A stretch of DNA of 64,000 bases from Bacillus pumilus (GCA_001938995.1 MKZN01000004.1:186001-250000); one strand, 5' to 3'; positions 8,764 to 21,642 are shown, counted from the first letter of the stretch. The notes: generated from the letters alone by a model not told the origin. Made by a program: numbers and translations.

Positions 8764-9300
8764 TTATGAACCAGCCGGTTGTTCTTTCTTGATCACATAT
8801 CGATAGCTCTTCACATGCGTTCCATTCTGATTCACAAATTCTTTATCTGGCGCTCTCTCAAAGCCCATTCTTTCATATAAACGAATCGCCGCCTGCATTT
8901 TATCAGATGTATGGAGATAAAGGACGTTCTCGCCCCACGATTGTGTCAGGTCAATACTGCTGCGAAGCAACAACTCTGCGATGCCTTTTCCTCTGACATC
9001 TGGATCTACCCCTAAAAACCGGACAATGGCTGATGTAATTCCCATTTCAGGCTTGTCATATGCTAGTTCGGATGACCGGAACATTTGAAGCGTCCCGACA
9101 ACCTTTCCTTCAAGCTCAGCCACTAACATGAGCTCCATGTTCGGATTATCTACTGCCGCTGCTAATGCCGCAGAATAATTTTGCCAACCTTCTTCTGTGA
9201 ATTGAGGCTCGTACTGTGCATATGATTTGATCAAAATGTGCCTAATGGCCTCATGATCCTGACTGCCTGCCTGCCGAATATTCAGCTCTTGCTGCTTCAT
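8764..9300 (-). CDS. GNAT family N-acetyltransferase
   Basis: Acetyl-CoA-dependent N-acetyltransferase of 178 residues. Motif A reads FLGVDPDVRGKGIAELLLRSSIDLTQ (Q/RxxGxG/A is RGKGIA), followed by LYLHTSDKMQAAIRLYERMGFERAP (motif B). The start is ATG 9300 (MKQQEL) with GGAGG 8 bases upstream rather than the longer frame at 9318. The substrate is unknown. The gene is monocistronic and ends at a strong terminator. Confidence 0.85.
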   Translation of the reverse strand: MKQQELNIRQAGSQDHEAIRHILIKSYAQYEPQFTEEGWQNYSAALAAAVDNPNMELMLVAELEGKVVGTLQMFRSSELAYDKPEMGITSAIVRFLGVDPDVRGKGIAELLLRSSIDLTQSWGENVLYLHTSDKMQAAIRLYERMGFERAPDKEFVNQNGTHVKSYRYVIKKEQPAGS

Positions 9301-9318
9301 TGCAGCACCTCCTGTCAC

Positions 9319-9620
9319 TATTTACATTGTTCATATACATATCATGCAATATCTGCATGCAGATGATCTGTTTCTATGCTCTACTTATCCAATGTAAAGA
9401 GTCTGATTGGAAAGATCAATCATTTTGCATGTGGTCATTAAATGAGTTCATAACTCCAAAAACCGAAAAAAGTTGTTTACTCTTGCCGCATTGCTTGGTC
9501 TATAAGAGCGCTTGGAAAAGTGGCATATCATCTATTTTGATGTTTGAACCCTTCTCTAATCATCGTAGCTTATCTTCATGCAAACATAAACTAATCAAAT
9601 AATCTAATTGCTGTGAAACG
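9319..9620. other. Intergenic, no gene seen
   Basis: About 300 bases with no ORF that has a ribosome-binding site or family match. A short self-complementary stretch around ATCTGCATGCAGAT (9350-9363) is the only structure seen. Confidence 0.4.
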
Positions 9621-9926
9621 CGTACCATACTTTATAACCTTGAAATTACAAGTTCAGGAGTTGATAAAGGATCCTCATTAAATAAAATTTTTGAATATTA
9701 TGAAACTACCACTGAAAATGCAATAGCAATTGGCGACAACCTAAATGATCTATCTATGTTTCATATAGCAGGAATAGGAATAGCAATGGGTAACGCTGAT
9801 AAAATGCTTAATAAAGTGGCGACTTACAAAACATTATCCAATCACGATTGTGGTGTGGCTTATGCTTTTGATCACTATATTCTTACTACAGAAGAAGCCC
9901 CTAAATCACCGAGTACACAATCATGA
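9621..9926 (+). pseudogene. HAD (Cof-type) phosphatase, C-terminal fragment
   Basis: The open frame from about 9621 encodes the C-terminal third of a Cof-like HAD hydrolase. It has KG...LNKIFEYY (motif III Lys region) and then the motif IV block AIGDNLNDLSMFHIAGIGIAMGNA (GDxxNDxxM), ending at TGA 9924. The N-terminal half with the nucleophilic DxD is absent and there is no start or ribosome-binding site. It is therefore a truncated remnant next to other remnants. Confidence 0.75.
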
Positions 9927-9949
9927 ACAACGGAATAAAACCAGCTAGA

Positions 9950-10096
9950 TTAGGAAATTTCATTTTTTATTAAGCTATTTATAAAGATAAGGATTCCTCC
10001 AACAATAAAAGCCCATGATCCAATCGTAAGACCAATGAGCTCTGATAAAGCTACATTTAGAGCATCCCAGGGAGCTATCCTTTCAATTTCAGTCAT
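9950..10096 (-). pseudogene. YczE/YitT-like membrane protein fragment
   Basis: A 48-codon frame (MTEIERIAPWDALNVALSELIG...) contains the APWDALxVALxxxIGLTIGSWAFIVGG segment typical of the YczE-type integral membrane family, which is normally about 200 residues. Only about one and a half transmembrane segments remain, so it is a fragment. It faces the HAD remnant. Confidence 0.55.
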
Positions 10097-10185
10097 ATCC
10101 TTAAAGCCTCATTAATATTTAAAACACACTAGTTGTAACGCTACTATTTCAGACTTTTCGTGTTACGCCAACTAGAGTGTCTCTG

Positions 10186-10308
10186 ATGAGTTTAATTTAT
10201 GAAATTGGTTTCATGTCAACAGTTTCAAAAGATATATTTGCGGATCTTCAGGATTACGATGAAAAACCATGCCTGATTGTGGCACGAGCGAAAAAAAGAC
10301 CCGCATAA
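10186..10308 (+). pseudogene. Unidentified C-terminal gene fragment
   Basis: A 40-codon frame (MSLIYEIGFMSTVSKDIF...IVARAKKRPA) runs into the following terminator. The tail EKPCLIVARAKKR resembles the C-terminus of a SAM-dependent methyltransferase, but that is a weak resemblance. There is no convincing ribosome-binding site. Confidence 0.3.
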
Positions 10309-10322
10309 GCGGGTTTTTCCGT
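10290..10322. terminator. Bidirectional terminator
   Basis: A short GC stem (AAGACCCGC-ATAA-GCGGGTTTTT) is A-rich on the left and T-rich on the right. It ends the PadR/DUF1700 operon on the minus strand. Confidence 0.75.
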
Positions 10323-10342
10323 TCATATCGACAAATACTATG

Positions 10343-10507
10343 CTACCAATTGATCGTACGGAACATGTCATTGATCTCTCCATCTGTTCGATAGGCATTT
10401 AAATCAAATCCTGATATTCCAAAACCAATCGCAGTCACAATACCTCCAGCAATGGTGAAAATGATGCCTAATTTCAAGCATTTCTTCCTTAGTTCATTTA
10501 CCTTCAT
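10343..10507 (-). CDS. Small membrane protein, truncated DUF4097-like
   Basis: 54 residues beginning MKVNELRKKCLKLGIIF, with one hydrophobic helix (LGIIFTIAGGIVTAIGFGISG) and then DLNAYRTDGE. Its ATG overlaps the DUF1700 stop by 4 bases, so it is translationally coupled. This looks like the N-terminus of DUF4097 adhesin-like proteins, which usually follow PadR-DUF1700 pairs but are much longer. The gene stops before the beta-helical domain, so it is either a degenerated third gene or a short membrane protein. Confidence 0.6.
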   Translation of the reverse strand: MKVNELRKKCLKLGIIFTIAGGIVTAIGFGISGFDLNAYRTDGEINDMFRTINW

Positions 10508-11091
10508 ACGCTCACGACCTTCTTTTTAAATATCCCCATGAATTTCTTGCTGGATTGGACAGTCACTTGCACAAATATATTTGTCAAGTAAACAGTAATG
10601 ATGCCACTGAGTAAACCTATTCCTAATAAAAAAATGCCAATTCCAAACTGCGTCACGACCACATGAAGACCATCTTGAAAAATGAATGGTGAGCCTATGA
10701 TACTCCAGACCCCTCCGATCAGACCAGATACCGCGAGTGCGCCTGTCACGAGCGGGATACACCAAATCACGATATACACCGAAAAGATCAATAATGCGAC
10801 CGACGCCAGAATACTCCCCCATAAAGGAAAACCTAACACGAGAATCGAGTATCGAGTGATTTTTTCCCCAAGAGTCGGTATTTCCACGGTCTTGATTCCC
10901 TGTTCTTTCATAATGCCTTCTGCGATTAGTGCAGGGTGGCCCACTTGGTGAACAGCTTCCTGTTCACTGTAGCCATCTTCTTTATAATCCTCTATCATCT
11001 CATCATAGTATTCTGCAAATTTGCGACTGTCTTTTTCGCCTAGATGAAGTAAGTGTGCTTCTAAGCTTCCTAAAAACTCTTGTTTATTCAT
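10504..11091 (-). CDS. DUF1700/HAAS-domain membrane protein
   Basis: 195 residues from ATG 11091, which overlaps the PadR stop. The N-terminal helical HAAS domain (MNKQEFLGSLEAHL...YYDEMIEDYKEDGYSEQEAV) is followed by about four transmembrane segments. Family members accompany PadR regulators and envelope-stress or DUF4097 proteins, and the exact role is unknown. It forms the second gene of a padR-DUF1700-small protein operon. Confidence 0.85.
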   Translation of the reverse strand: MNKQEFLGSLEAHLLHLGEKDSRKFAEYYDEMIEDYKEDGYSEQEAVHQVGHPALIAEGIMKEQGIKTVEIPTLGEKITRYSILVLGFPLWGSILASVALLIFSVYIVIWCIPLVTGALAVSGLIGGVWSIIGSPFIFQDGLHVVVTQFGIGIFLLGIGLLSGIITVYLTNIFVQVTVQSSKKFMGIFKKKVVSV

Positions 11092-11401
11092 TGCCCTGCC
11101 CTCCAGAAATAAATTCATAAATCGCCATCACTTGATCCCATTCATCTAAAAACTGCGCCATATGTTCTCTTCCACTCTGCGTGATACCGTAGTATTTTCT
11201 TAATCGACTGTTATGCTCTTGAGAGTATGTCTCTACATAACTGTTCTGCTCTAACCGCTTTAAGATTGGATATAAGGTTGATTCTGATATTTCAATACAT
11301 TGAGACATGTCTTTAATGATTTGATATCCATAGGAATCGCCTTTTTTTAATACCGCCAGTACACAAAACTCCAGTAGCCCTTTTTTTAATTGTGCGTTCA
11401 T
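11084..11401 (-). CDS. PadR family transcriptional regulator
   Basis: 105 residues, the small (PadR-s2) size class. The winged helix reads LEFCVLAVLKKGDSYGYQIIKDMSQ...ISESTLYPILKRLEQNSYVETY, followed by one C-terminal dimerisation helix. ATG 11401 is chosen (GGAG 8 bases upstream) over the longer frame. The palindrome just upstream (11418-11449) is the probable autoregulatory operator. Confidence 0.88.
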   Translation of the reverse strand: MNAQLKKGLLEFCVLAVLKKGDSYGYQIIKDMSQCIEISESTLYPILKRLEQNSYVETYSQEHNSRLRKYYGITQSGREHMAQFLDEWDQVMAIYEFISGGQGNE

Positions 11402-11417
11402 GTTTACAACTCCTAAC

Positions 11418-11449
11418 ACACTATACTATACATTACATAGTATAATGTG
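11418..11449. promoter_or_regulatory. PadR operator candidate
   Basis: CACTATACTAT and ATAGTATAATGTG face each other across a 7-base centre directly upstream of padR. This is a near-perfect dyad suited to an autoregulated PadR dimer. Confidence 0.55.
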
Positions 11450-11485
11450 ACAAGAGGTATATTACTTGATGAATTTGTAAGAAAC

Positions 11486-11512
11486 AAAAAAAGACCCCAT
11501 GAGGGTCTTTTC
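11486..11512 (-). terminator. Terminator after the YitT-family gene
   Basis: AAAGACCC-TCAT-GGGTCTTT with flanking A and T runs lies just past the YitT-family stop. Confidence 0.85.
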
Positions 11513-11516
11513 ACTA

Positions 11517-12347
11517 TTATATATGCACAAATCCTTCTCCAAATACAGCTCGCACATCGTGAACGACAACGAACGCGTCTTTGTCGATTTTCTTAATAAT
11601 TTTCTTGAGTCGTATGAGCTCTTGCTTTTGAATAACGGCATATAAAATTTCTTTCGATTCCTTTGAGTAGTGACCGCGCCCATTGAGAATCGTCACGCCT
11701 CGGTCAAGGGTATGATTGATTTCTTCAGCTATATCATCCTTACATGATGAAATAATGGTGACTGCCTTTTTCGTATTGAGACCTTCAATGACAAAATCCA
11801 TCACCTTTGTAGCAACGTACAGCATCACAATGGTAAACATTAATTTTTCCGCACCAATAATAAAGTAAGAGGCAAAGACAACGATCAAATCGAAAAACAA
11901 AATGGCGTAGCTGACATTCCAGTCTAAATACTTGTTGGCCATTCTCCCGAGAATAGCCGAACCAGCTGTTGTTCCGCCGGCTCTTAATACTAGGCCAATA
12001 CCGATTCCGATGATGATTCCTGCAAAAATGGCTCCAATGATCAATTCATGTACATTCACAACCCACGTTGTGGTCAGGTGCAAGAAAAGTGAGTTACTTG
12101 CGACAGCCACTACTGTATAGATCGTCGTCTTCTTGTCCAAATATTTATATCCTATAAGCAATAAAATAGCGTTAAACACAAGGTTCGTCAGCCATGGTGC
12201 AATCTCAAACACATAATAAAATATAATGGATAACCCTGTCACACCGCCTTCTCCAAATTCAAGTGGAATGACAAACATATTCACAGCTGCTGCAAATAAA
12301 AAAGAACCAATAAGAATCATGACAATATCTTTTACACATTTCTTCAA
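11517..12347 (-). CDS. YitT family membrane protein
   Basis: 276 residues. Five to six transmembrane segments (about 1-180) include the family hallmark LRAGGTTAGSAILGR. A cytosolic C-terminal DUF2179 domain (about 215-276) reads RGVTILNGRGHYSKESKEILYAVIQKQE. Bacillus has several paralogues (YpjC, YqfU, YvjA, YdeO) with no settled function; transport is suspected. It is monocistronic with its own terminator. Confidence 0.88.
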   Translation of the reverse strand: MKKCVKDIVMILIGSFLFAAAVNMFVIPLEFGEGGVTGLSIIFYYVFEIAPWLTNLVFNAILLLIGYKYLDKKTTIYTVVAVASNSLFLHLTTTWVVNVHELIIGAIFAGIIIGIGIGLVLRAGGTTAGSAILGRMANKYLDWNVSYAILFFDLIVVFASYFIIGAEKLMFTIVMLYVATKVMDFVIEGLNTKKAVTIISSCKDDIAEEINHTLDRGVTILNGRGHYSKESKEILYAVIQKQELIRLKKIIKKIDKDAFVVVHDVRAVFGEGFVHI

Positions 12348-12683
12348 TTTCTTCTTTCCTCCTTTTTTTCAGCACTTAAAAAACCCTCTTTCTGCACGAA
12401 AGAAGACCGTCGTTGGACAAAATAAAATCAAAAGACAACGCCTTTTGATGATGCTTTCTGATATGAACCTTTCCATAATATATATCTCTTTTTAGAGGCT
12501 GTCAATGACATGGTTTTCTATTATTTCAGCTGCATTTTTATGCAATCAAACCCGCATTCCATCAAGCTTTCGACGTCATTTTATGCTATTCCCTCACCTT
12601 GACAAAAACACTTTAGTCATTTAAACTACTGCCTCATATCATACCCAACATTTCCGATCTAAAAAGGAGGCTGTTCTATCCAT
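12348..12683. promoter_or_regulatory. mmuM promoter region
   Basis: A sigma-A-type promoter TTGACA (12599-12604), 17-base spacer, TAAACT (12622-12627) precedes mmuM. I looked for an S-box riboswitch and did not see one. AAAGGAGG (12663-12670) is 13 bases from the ATG, which is longer than usual. Confidence 0.55.
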
Positions 12684-13622
12684 ATGAACCCAATTCAAAG
12701 CCGCTTACAGGCACACGCACCATTGATTTTAGACGGTGCACTTGCAACGGAGCTTGAACGAAAGGGCTGTGATTTAAACGATCGTTTATGGTCAGCCAAA
12801 ATACTCATTGAACAGCCTGAATTGATTCAGCAAGTACACTTGGATTACTTCCAGGCTGGGGCGGACTGTGCAACAACAGCCAGCTACCAAACCACCATTG
12901 ATGGTTTTGCTGAAAAAGGTTATACAAAAGAAGAAGCGATTGAACTGATGAAACGGTCAGTCACCTTAGCGAAAGAAGCACGTGATCTCTTTTGGCAGGA
13001 CGAGCCTTATCATCAAGGACGGACAAAACCATTCGTCGCTGGATCTGTAGGACCATTCGGCGCTTATTTGTCTGACGGTTCTGAATATAAAGGGAATTAC
13101 GGACTGAGCGAACAGGCACTCATTGATTTTCACAGACCACGGATACAAGCATTAGTTGATGCTGGCGCAGATGTCCTCGCTTGTGAGACGATTCCTTGTC
13201 TGATTGAAGCAAAGGCAATTGCAAGGCTACTGAAAGAAGAATTCAGCGGGATTTATGCATGGGTGACCTTTAGCGCAAAAGACAACCAGCACATTAGTGA
13301 AGGTGATTTGATAAGAGATTGTGTACAAGCACTCGAACCTTATGAGCAGATTGCTGCTGTTGGCGTAAACTGTACACCACCTGAGTTTATCTCCCCCCTT
13401 ATTCAAGAAATGAAAAAGGGATCAAGCAAACCGATTGTGGTGTATCCAAACTCAGGTGAATTATATGATCCAGAGCAAAAGGTATGGAGCGGGAATAGCT
13501 TTCACCACACGTTTGGTGATTGCGCTCACCAATGGTACAAGGACGGCGCACAGATCATCGGTGGCTGTTGCCGGACAACACCAGAAGACATAACAGACAT
13601 CTTGCAATGGGCAAAAGCGTAA
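12684..13622 (+). CDS. mmuM: Homocysteine S-methyltransferase
   Basis: Transfers a methyl group from S-methylmethionine (or SAM) to homocysteine to give methionine. 312 residues, Pfam S-methyl_trans type: N-terminal DGALATELERKG, the first zinc-ligand Cys in GVNCTPPEF, and the C-terminal GGCCRTTP pair (C295-C296). It corresponds to B. subtilis YbgG/MmuM. Its neighbour 46 bases downstream is the matching permease, so the pair imports and uses plant-derived S-methylmethionine. Confidence 0.92.
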   Translation: MNPIQSRLQAHAPLILDGALATELERKGCDLNDRLWSAKILIEQPELIQQVHLDYFQAGADCATTASYQTTIDGFAEKGYTKEEAIELMKRSVTLAKEARDLFWQDEPYHQGRTKPFVAGSVGPFGAYLSDGSEYKGNYGLSEQALIDFHRPRIQALVDAGADVLACETIPCLIEAKAIARLLKEEFSGIYAWVTFSAKDNQHISEGDLIRDCVQALEPYEQIAAVGVNCTPPEFISPLIQEMKKGSSKPIVVYPNSGELYDPEQKVWSGNSFHHTFGDCAHQWYKDGAQIIGGCCRTTPEDITDILQWAKA

Positions 13623-13668
13623 CTTCATGATTCAACACACATACTTCTAAGCAAAAGGGCGGGAAAAC

Positions 13669-15072
13669 ATGGAACAAGCAAAAGATCAGTCACAACAATA
13701 TCAACGAAAAATGACGAGCCGACACCTGTTCATGCTTTCTTTAGGCGGCGTCATTGGAACAGGGCTCTTTTTGAGCTCGGGTTATACGATCAATCAAGCT
13801 GGACCTGCGGGAACCATCCTTGCCTATCTCGTCGGGGCATTAATTGTCTATCTTGTCATGCTTTGTTTAGGTGAACTATCTGTCGCCATGCCGGTCACAG
13901 GGGCATTCCACACGTATGCAACGAAATACATTGGTCCTGGTACCGGCTATACGGTCGCATGGCTCTACTGGCTGACGTGGACAGTGGCACTTGGTTCTGA
14001 ATTCACGGCGGCAGGTCTCTTAATGCAACGCTGGTTCCCAGACACATCGGTTTGGATGTGGAGTGGTGTCTTTGCTCTCCTCATCTTTTTACTCAATGCC
14101 TTTACAGTGAAGTTCTTTGCAGAATCAGAGTTTTGGTTTTCTAGTATTAAAGTGATGGCGATTATTCTATTTATTATACTGGGCGGAGCCGCAATGTTTG
14201 GTTTGATTCCTCTTCAAGGCGGCGAAGCCGCTCCATTCTTTTCAAACTTTACCGGAGAAGGTGGCCTTTTCCCAAACGGCTTTTTACCCATTTTAATGAC
14301 GATGCTTGCCGTCAATTTTGCCTTTTCGGGCACTGAGCTGATTGGCATCGCTGCAGGAGAAAGTGTCAATCCAGACGAGACCATTCCACGGGCGATTCGT
14401 ACAACCGTGCTGCGTCTTGTACTGTTTTTTGTCGGAACGATCATCGTCTTAGCTGGTTTGATTCCAGTGGAAGAGGCTGGGGTAATCAAAAGTCCATTTG
14501 TGGTGGTTTTCGATCGAATCGGGATTCCATATGCCGCAGATTTCATGAATTTTGTCATCCTGACGGCTATTTTATCTGCCGCTAATTCAGGCTTATATGC
14601 GTCTTCTCGTATGCTTTGGTCGCTTTCTGAAGAGCGGACGTTGCCAAAGAAATTGGCAAAGCTGACGTCTAATGGCATTCCGTTGAATGCACTCGTTTTA
14701 AGTATGGTCGGCGGCATCCTTTCTTTGCTATCAAGTGTTATTGCAGCAGAAACGGTATATCTTGTGCTTGTGTCGATTTCTGGACTAGCTGTTGTTGTGG
14801 TGTGGATGGGAATTGCTGCCTCACAGTTCATGTTTCGGAGAAGGTTTTTAGAGGATGGCGGAAAGCTTAGTGATCTCGCCTTTCGGACCCCGCTTTATCC
14901 AGTGGTTCCGATTGTTGCCTTCATCCTGTGCCTTGCATCTGTGATCGGTATTTCCTTTGATCCAAATCAGCGCATTGCACTGATCTGCGGTATTCCGTTC
15001 ATCATTCTCTGCTATGTTGCGTATTATGTCACGACATGGATTCGCAAGAAACGAGAAGAACCTGGTGTATAA
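13669..15072 (+). CDS. mmuP: S-methylmethionine permease
   Basis: APC-superfamily amino-acid transporter, 467 residues, 12 predicted helices. The family start motif [25 protein letters not shown] and the consensus [26 protein letters not shown] are present. It is adjacent to mmuM in the same direction, as ybgF-ybgG in B. subtilis, which is the basis for the substrate assignment. It is followed by the terminator at 15236-15266. Confidence 0.87.
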   Translation: MEQAKDQSQQYQRKMTSRHLFMLSLGGVIGTGLFLSSGYTINQAGPAGTILAYLVGALIVYLVMLCLGELSVAMPVTGAFHTYATKYIGPGTGYTVAWLYWLTWTVALGSEFTAAGLLMQRWFPDTSVWMWSGVFALLIFLLNAFTVKFFAESEFWFSSIKVMAIILFIILGGAAMFGLIPLQGGEAAPFFSNFTGEGGLFPNGFLPILMTMLAVNFAFSGTELIGIAAGESVNPDETIPRAIRTTVLRLVLFFVGTIIVLAGLIPVEEAGVIKSPFVVVFDRIGIPYAADFMNFVILTAILSAANSGLYASSRMLWSLSEERTLPKKLAKLTSNGIPLNALVLSMVGGILSLLSSVIAAETVYLVLVSISGLAVVVVWMGIAASQFMFRRRFLEDGGKLSDLAFRTPLYPVVPIVAFILCLASVIGISFDPNQRIALICGIPFIILCYVAYYVTTWIRKKREEPGV

Positions 15073-15235
15073 CATCTTGAAGCGGTTGACTCAAAACTCA
15101 AATCATTTAAAGTTCTTCTCCATCAGCATTTAAGTCTAAAAACTAAAAGTTCGATTGAATCTGGGAGAAACGGCTGATGAGTGTTTGTTTCTTGACTCTA
15201 TCGGTAGCCGCTCAGCAGGTTTGCTAACAAAAAGA

Positions 15236-15266
15236 AAAGGATGTCACTCGTTGACATCCTTTTCCA
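15236..15266 (+). terminator. mmuP terminator
   Basis: AAAAGGATGTCA-CTCG-TTGACATCCTTTT, a perfect long stem with an AT-rich tail. Confidence 0.8.
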
Positions 15267-15299
15267 CGTCATGAATGTTATTTTGACAGCTACACCAAA

Positions 15300-15330
15300 A
15301 AACTTCCCTTTTTAAAAAGGGAAGCGCTAA
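15300..15330 (-). terminator. Terminator of the large S8 protease
   Basis: On the minus strand CTTCCCTTTTT pairs with AAAAAGGGAAG and is followed by TTTTTT, directly after the protease stop. Confidence 0.85.
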
Positions 15331-15332
15331 GG

Positions 15333-17996
15333 CTATTTTTTCACAACCACTTTCACTGCTTGACTCTCTCTTTTTCTCACATCTGAAGCTGTTACATACA
15401 AGACAGTTTTCGCCTTTTGCGGTTTGATGCTCGCTGTAAAAGCGCCTTTGCTATTGGTTTTCACTGTTTTGATGACTTTCTTTGATTTGTTTTTTATTTT
15501 AATGGTCAAACCGGCACCCGCAGTGCCTTTGACCGCTTTACTTTTGACCGTCACTTTGCTCACCTTCGGCTTAGCTGGTGCCTTGCCTTGTTTCACGACG
15601 GTCTTAAGCGAAGTGGCGGCTTTGCCTTTTGCTATTTTGATATGCAGCACTTTGTTTTTGTTCTGATGCTTGATGTTGACACTATAGGTTCCTTTTTTGC
15701 TTGCAGTTCCTTTTCCGAGAAGTGTCTTGCCTCTATAGACGGAAACGGCAGCACCGGATACCGCTTTCCCTGTTACCTTTTGATGCTGATCCTCTACTTT
15801 ATGGACAGTTGCATTCAGTTCTAATGCGCTTAAAGCTGCAAATGCATTCAGCCTCCCATGTCCTGTCACCCAATCGACACCAGGGATTTTCGGATCAACG
15901 ATTGGCTCATCAAACATGTCATAGTAAATCTCGTCTTTTCCATCAACAGATTTGAATGAAATATCATCTGCTGTAGTTTGTAAAATATGTTTCACTTGAT
16001 TCGGCTTTAACGCCGGGCTTTTAGATAGCAGTAATCCTGCCGCTGCGGCTACGTATGGGGTTGCCATTGATGTTCCACTGAGATATGTGACGTTTCCATC
16101 TGGCATCAAGCTCGGAATATCAGATCCTGGTGCAGACATACTTAGCCCTTGACCAAAGCTTGAGAACTCAGCTGCGATATCCATCCGACTACTTGCACCA
16201 ATCGCCATGGCATATTGAGAAGACGCTGGATAGCCCATTTCTGGATAGCCATCATTACCGCTTGCCGCGACCACAAGGACATTCTTTTGTGAAGCGTACT
16301 TCATTGCATACTCAATCACTCGGCTGTAGTATCCGCCAAGACTTAGGTTGATGACCTTTGCCCCTTTATCTACTGCATGTTTGATCCCAAGTGCGATGTG
16401 CTCTGTATCACCAAATCCGAAAGCATCTAGTACCTTCACTGGGATGATGCCCGTATGCTGATTCAAACCTGTCATCGAATAATGATTATCGGCTTTTGCC
16501 GCAATGATACCTGCCACATGTGTTCCATGTCCGTTATCATCAATGGCATCCTTATTTCGACTGATGACATTCGCACCTAAATCCGTGCGAACGGTTCCGC
16601 TCAAATCTGATAAGCGGCTATCAACCCCTGTGTCAACGACTGCAATCAATGTTTGCTTCATTTGACTTGTGCCAATGAGTGTATTCATTTGTTCAAACTT
16701 GACATCAGCCCCTTTTTTGCCGCTGTTTTGCGCGCTGTTTTTCAATGGCCATTGATAAGGGTATTGAACGTCATTGCTTAGTGCACGGTAGGTTTGCACA
16801 GGTTCAGCAAATTCTACGTTCGTCATGCTAGACAGCTTTCTAGCCGCATTTTTGATTGTACTTTTGGCTACCTTTATTGTTTTTCCATTCGTTTCTTGCC
16901 CTGCTGGGACATCATATACATACATTCCTTTAAATAAAGGGCTCGCTGATTGTGATACCACACGATTCTCTTGGATACCATAGCTCTTCATTTTCTTTTT
17001 CACTGATTGGAGCGTTTGACCATCCTTTATTTTGAAAATGATCTTATTCGTTTTGACCTTTTCTTCAGGCACAAGCTTTTGCTTCTCTAGTACATAACCG
17101 ATCGATTTCCCCTCAAGGTGATCAATCCCTATTTTTTGAGAAGTTGCTTCTAACTCCTTTTTTAAATAAGCCGGACTTACACTTGTAAGCATAACGAAAA
17201 GGGATTGGATCGCCTTTTGTTCTTTCTCTGTGACGATATGGCCGCTGAATGCTCCATTTTTCTCTACGTCATTCAGCAGTGATTTTAATGTCAGTAGCTG
17301 GTTGTATACCTTTTGTTGCTCTGATTGATTCTTGATGAGCTTGGATTTCAGAAATGGCTTCGTCTTTTGAAGTAGACGCGCGAGTTTCTGACCATCCGCT
17401 GTTTCATTCAAACGTTTGTCTTCAATATTGCGTATTGATTGAATTATTTCACGACCGTACTTTTTCTCAATGATGATAAGGTCAGGCTCTTCTTCTTCTG
17501 GGAAAATGGGATCGGAAGGCGGAAGATTAGCTCCGTTATAACCAATCGTATAATCCGCATTCTCTTCCTCATCACTGTCTTCCTCTGCCCCTAAATAGAG
17601 CACTTTGACATAATATGGACCTGACCATGCATGTGGGAAGTTTATTTCTGCTTCACCGCCAGATGTATCAACTAGATATCTCGTATAGGTGTCTTCCTCG
17701 GAGGCTCTTTCCTTGCTTGGGTAGACTGACACAAACAAGATTTGTTTGCTTTGGACAGAAATTTTCATGTGTGAGTTCTTTTTGACCTCTTGTGTCGTTG
17801 GCGTAATTTTGTACCATGACTCTTCGTTTTCATTCTCTAGTGTACCCGAGATGACTTCACCATTTTTCAACTCGATGGCTTCGTTCGCATGTGTTCCTTG
17901 ATTGACAGCTGTTGCCTCGTTTCCAGGTAATGCCGCCAGACATAGAATGATGGCCATCATGACGACCACACAGGATTTCACCTGCTTTTTAAACAT
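15333..17996 (-). CDS. Large secreted S8 serine protease
   Basis: 887 residues. Signal peptide (1-30); a PPC-like N-terminal beta domain (about 38-152) with an acidic linker; a helical segment (170-300) and propeptide-like region (315-400). The subtilisin domain has D455 (VVDTGVD), H490 (GHGTHVAG), oxyanion N581 and S643 (GTSMATPYVA). Two C-terminal Ig-like repeats (about 735-887) have pattern VTGKAVSGAAVSVYRGKTLLGKG / VKGTAGAGLTIKIKNKSKK. An extracellular degradative protease is inferred; I do not equate it with Vpr or Bpr. The ribosome-binding site AAGGGGG is 7 bases before the ATG. Confidence 0.88.
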   Translation of the reverse strand: MFKKQVKSCVVVMMAIILCLAALPGNEATAVNQGTHANEAIELKNGEVISGTLENENEESWYKITPTTQEVKKNSHMKISVQSKQILFVSVYPSKERASEEDTYTRYLVDTSGGEAEINFPHAWSGPYYVKVLYLGAEEDSDEEENADYTIGYNGANLPPSDPIFPEEEEPDLIIIEKKYGREIIQSIRNIEDKRLNETADGQKLARLLQKTKPFLKSKLIKNQSEQQKVYNQLLTLKSLLNDVEKNGAFSGHIVTEKEQKAIQSLFVMLTSVSPAYLKKELEATSQKIGIDHLEGKSIGYVLEKQKLVPEEKVKTNKIIFKIKDGQTLQSVKKKMKSYGIQENRVVSQSASPLFKGMYVYDVPAGQETNGKTIKVAKSTIKNAARKLSSMTNVEFAEPVQTYRALSNDVQYPYQWPLKNSAQNSGKKGADVKFEQMNTLIGTSQMKQTLIAVVDTGVDSRLSDLSGTVRTDLGANVISRNKDAIDDNGHGTHVAGIIAAKADNHYSMTGLNQHTGIIPVKVLDAFGFGDTEHIALGIKHAVDKGAKVINLSLGGYYSRVIEYAMKYASQKNVLVVAASGNDGYPEMGYPASSQYAMAIGASSRMDIAAEFSSFGQGLSMSAPGSDIPSLMPDGNVTYLSGTSMATPYVAAAAGLLLSKSPALKPNQVKHILQTTADDISFKSVDGKDEIYYDMFDEPIVDPKIPGVDWVTGHGRLNAFAALSALELNATVHKVEDQHQKVTGKAVSGAAVSVYRGKTLLGKGTASKKGTYSVNIKHQNKNKVLHIKIAKGKAATSLKTVVKQGKAPAKPKVSKVTVKSKAVKGTAGAGLTIKIKNKSKKVIKTVKTNSKGAFTASIKPQKAKTVLYVTASDVRKRESQAVKVVVKK

Positions 17997-18163
17997 AAAA
18001 AGACCCCCTTATCTTTTGTGATACCTTGGAAGAATATCACAGAAGATCTATTGGTAGAATCTGTTTTTACATATTTAAACTCATTTTAAGCAAGGATTTG
18101 AGATACATTTTTTGCAAGTTTCAAGGTTTCATAAACGGATGGTTGTTTCAACCAAATGAGAAA

Positions 18164-18195
18164 AGCCAATCACCTTCTTACCCGGTGATTGGCTT
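18164..18195 (-). terminator. Terminator of the beta-glucoside operon
   Basis: AAGCCAATCACCG and the complementary GGTGATTGGCTT flank a short loop just behind the glucosidase stop. Confidence 0.75.
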
Positions 18196-18205
18196 CAATC
18201 TGTCT

Positions 18206-21505
<3,300 letters not shown>

Positions 21506-21544
21506 ACAAAAACCCCCTTTTTTTGAAAAAAATACGTTTTTAGG

Positions 21545-21620
21545 CAAATTAAAAACCTAAACGAGCACCAAAAATAATCGCAACTTGCCATTGCGCTTTT
21601 TCAGTGAACGTTTAGGTTTT
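21545..21620 (-). terminator. LicT-controlled leader terminator
   Basis: AAAACCTAAACG (21552-21563) pairs with CGTTTAGGTTTT (21609-21620), and its minus-strand 3' side is followed by TTTTTAA. The upstream arm overlaps the RAT, so LicT binding prevents the terminator. Confidence 0.88.
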
Positions 21621-21642
21621 GCCTGCCGAACAGTCACAATCC
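21615..21642 (-). promoter_or_regulatory. RAT antiterminator site for LicT
   Basis: The minus strand reads GGATTGTGACTG, then TTCGGCAGGCAAAACC, matching the ribonucleic antiterminator of BglG-family proteins. It overlaps the terminator's 5' arm. Confidence 0.9.

Noticed and set aside
9300-9602. 100-codon plus-strand frame upstream of the GNAT gene
   Set aside because: No ribosome-binding site, odd composition, and it covers the GNAT promoter region.
12530-12683. S-box (SAM) riboswitch before mmuM
   Set aside because: No conserved S-box elements or terminator/antiterminator pair seen; only a plain sigma-A promoter.
14214-14831. Long open frame antisense to mmuP (205 codons, minus)
   Set aside because: It mirrors the permease in another frame, has no ribosome-binding site and no family match.
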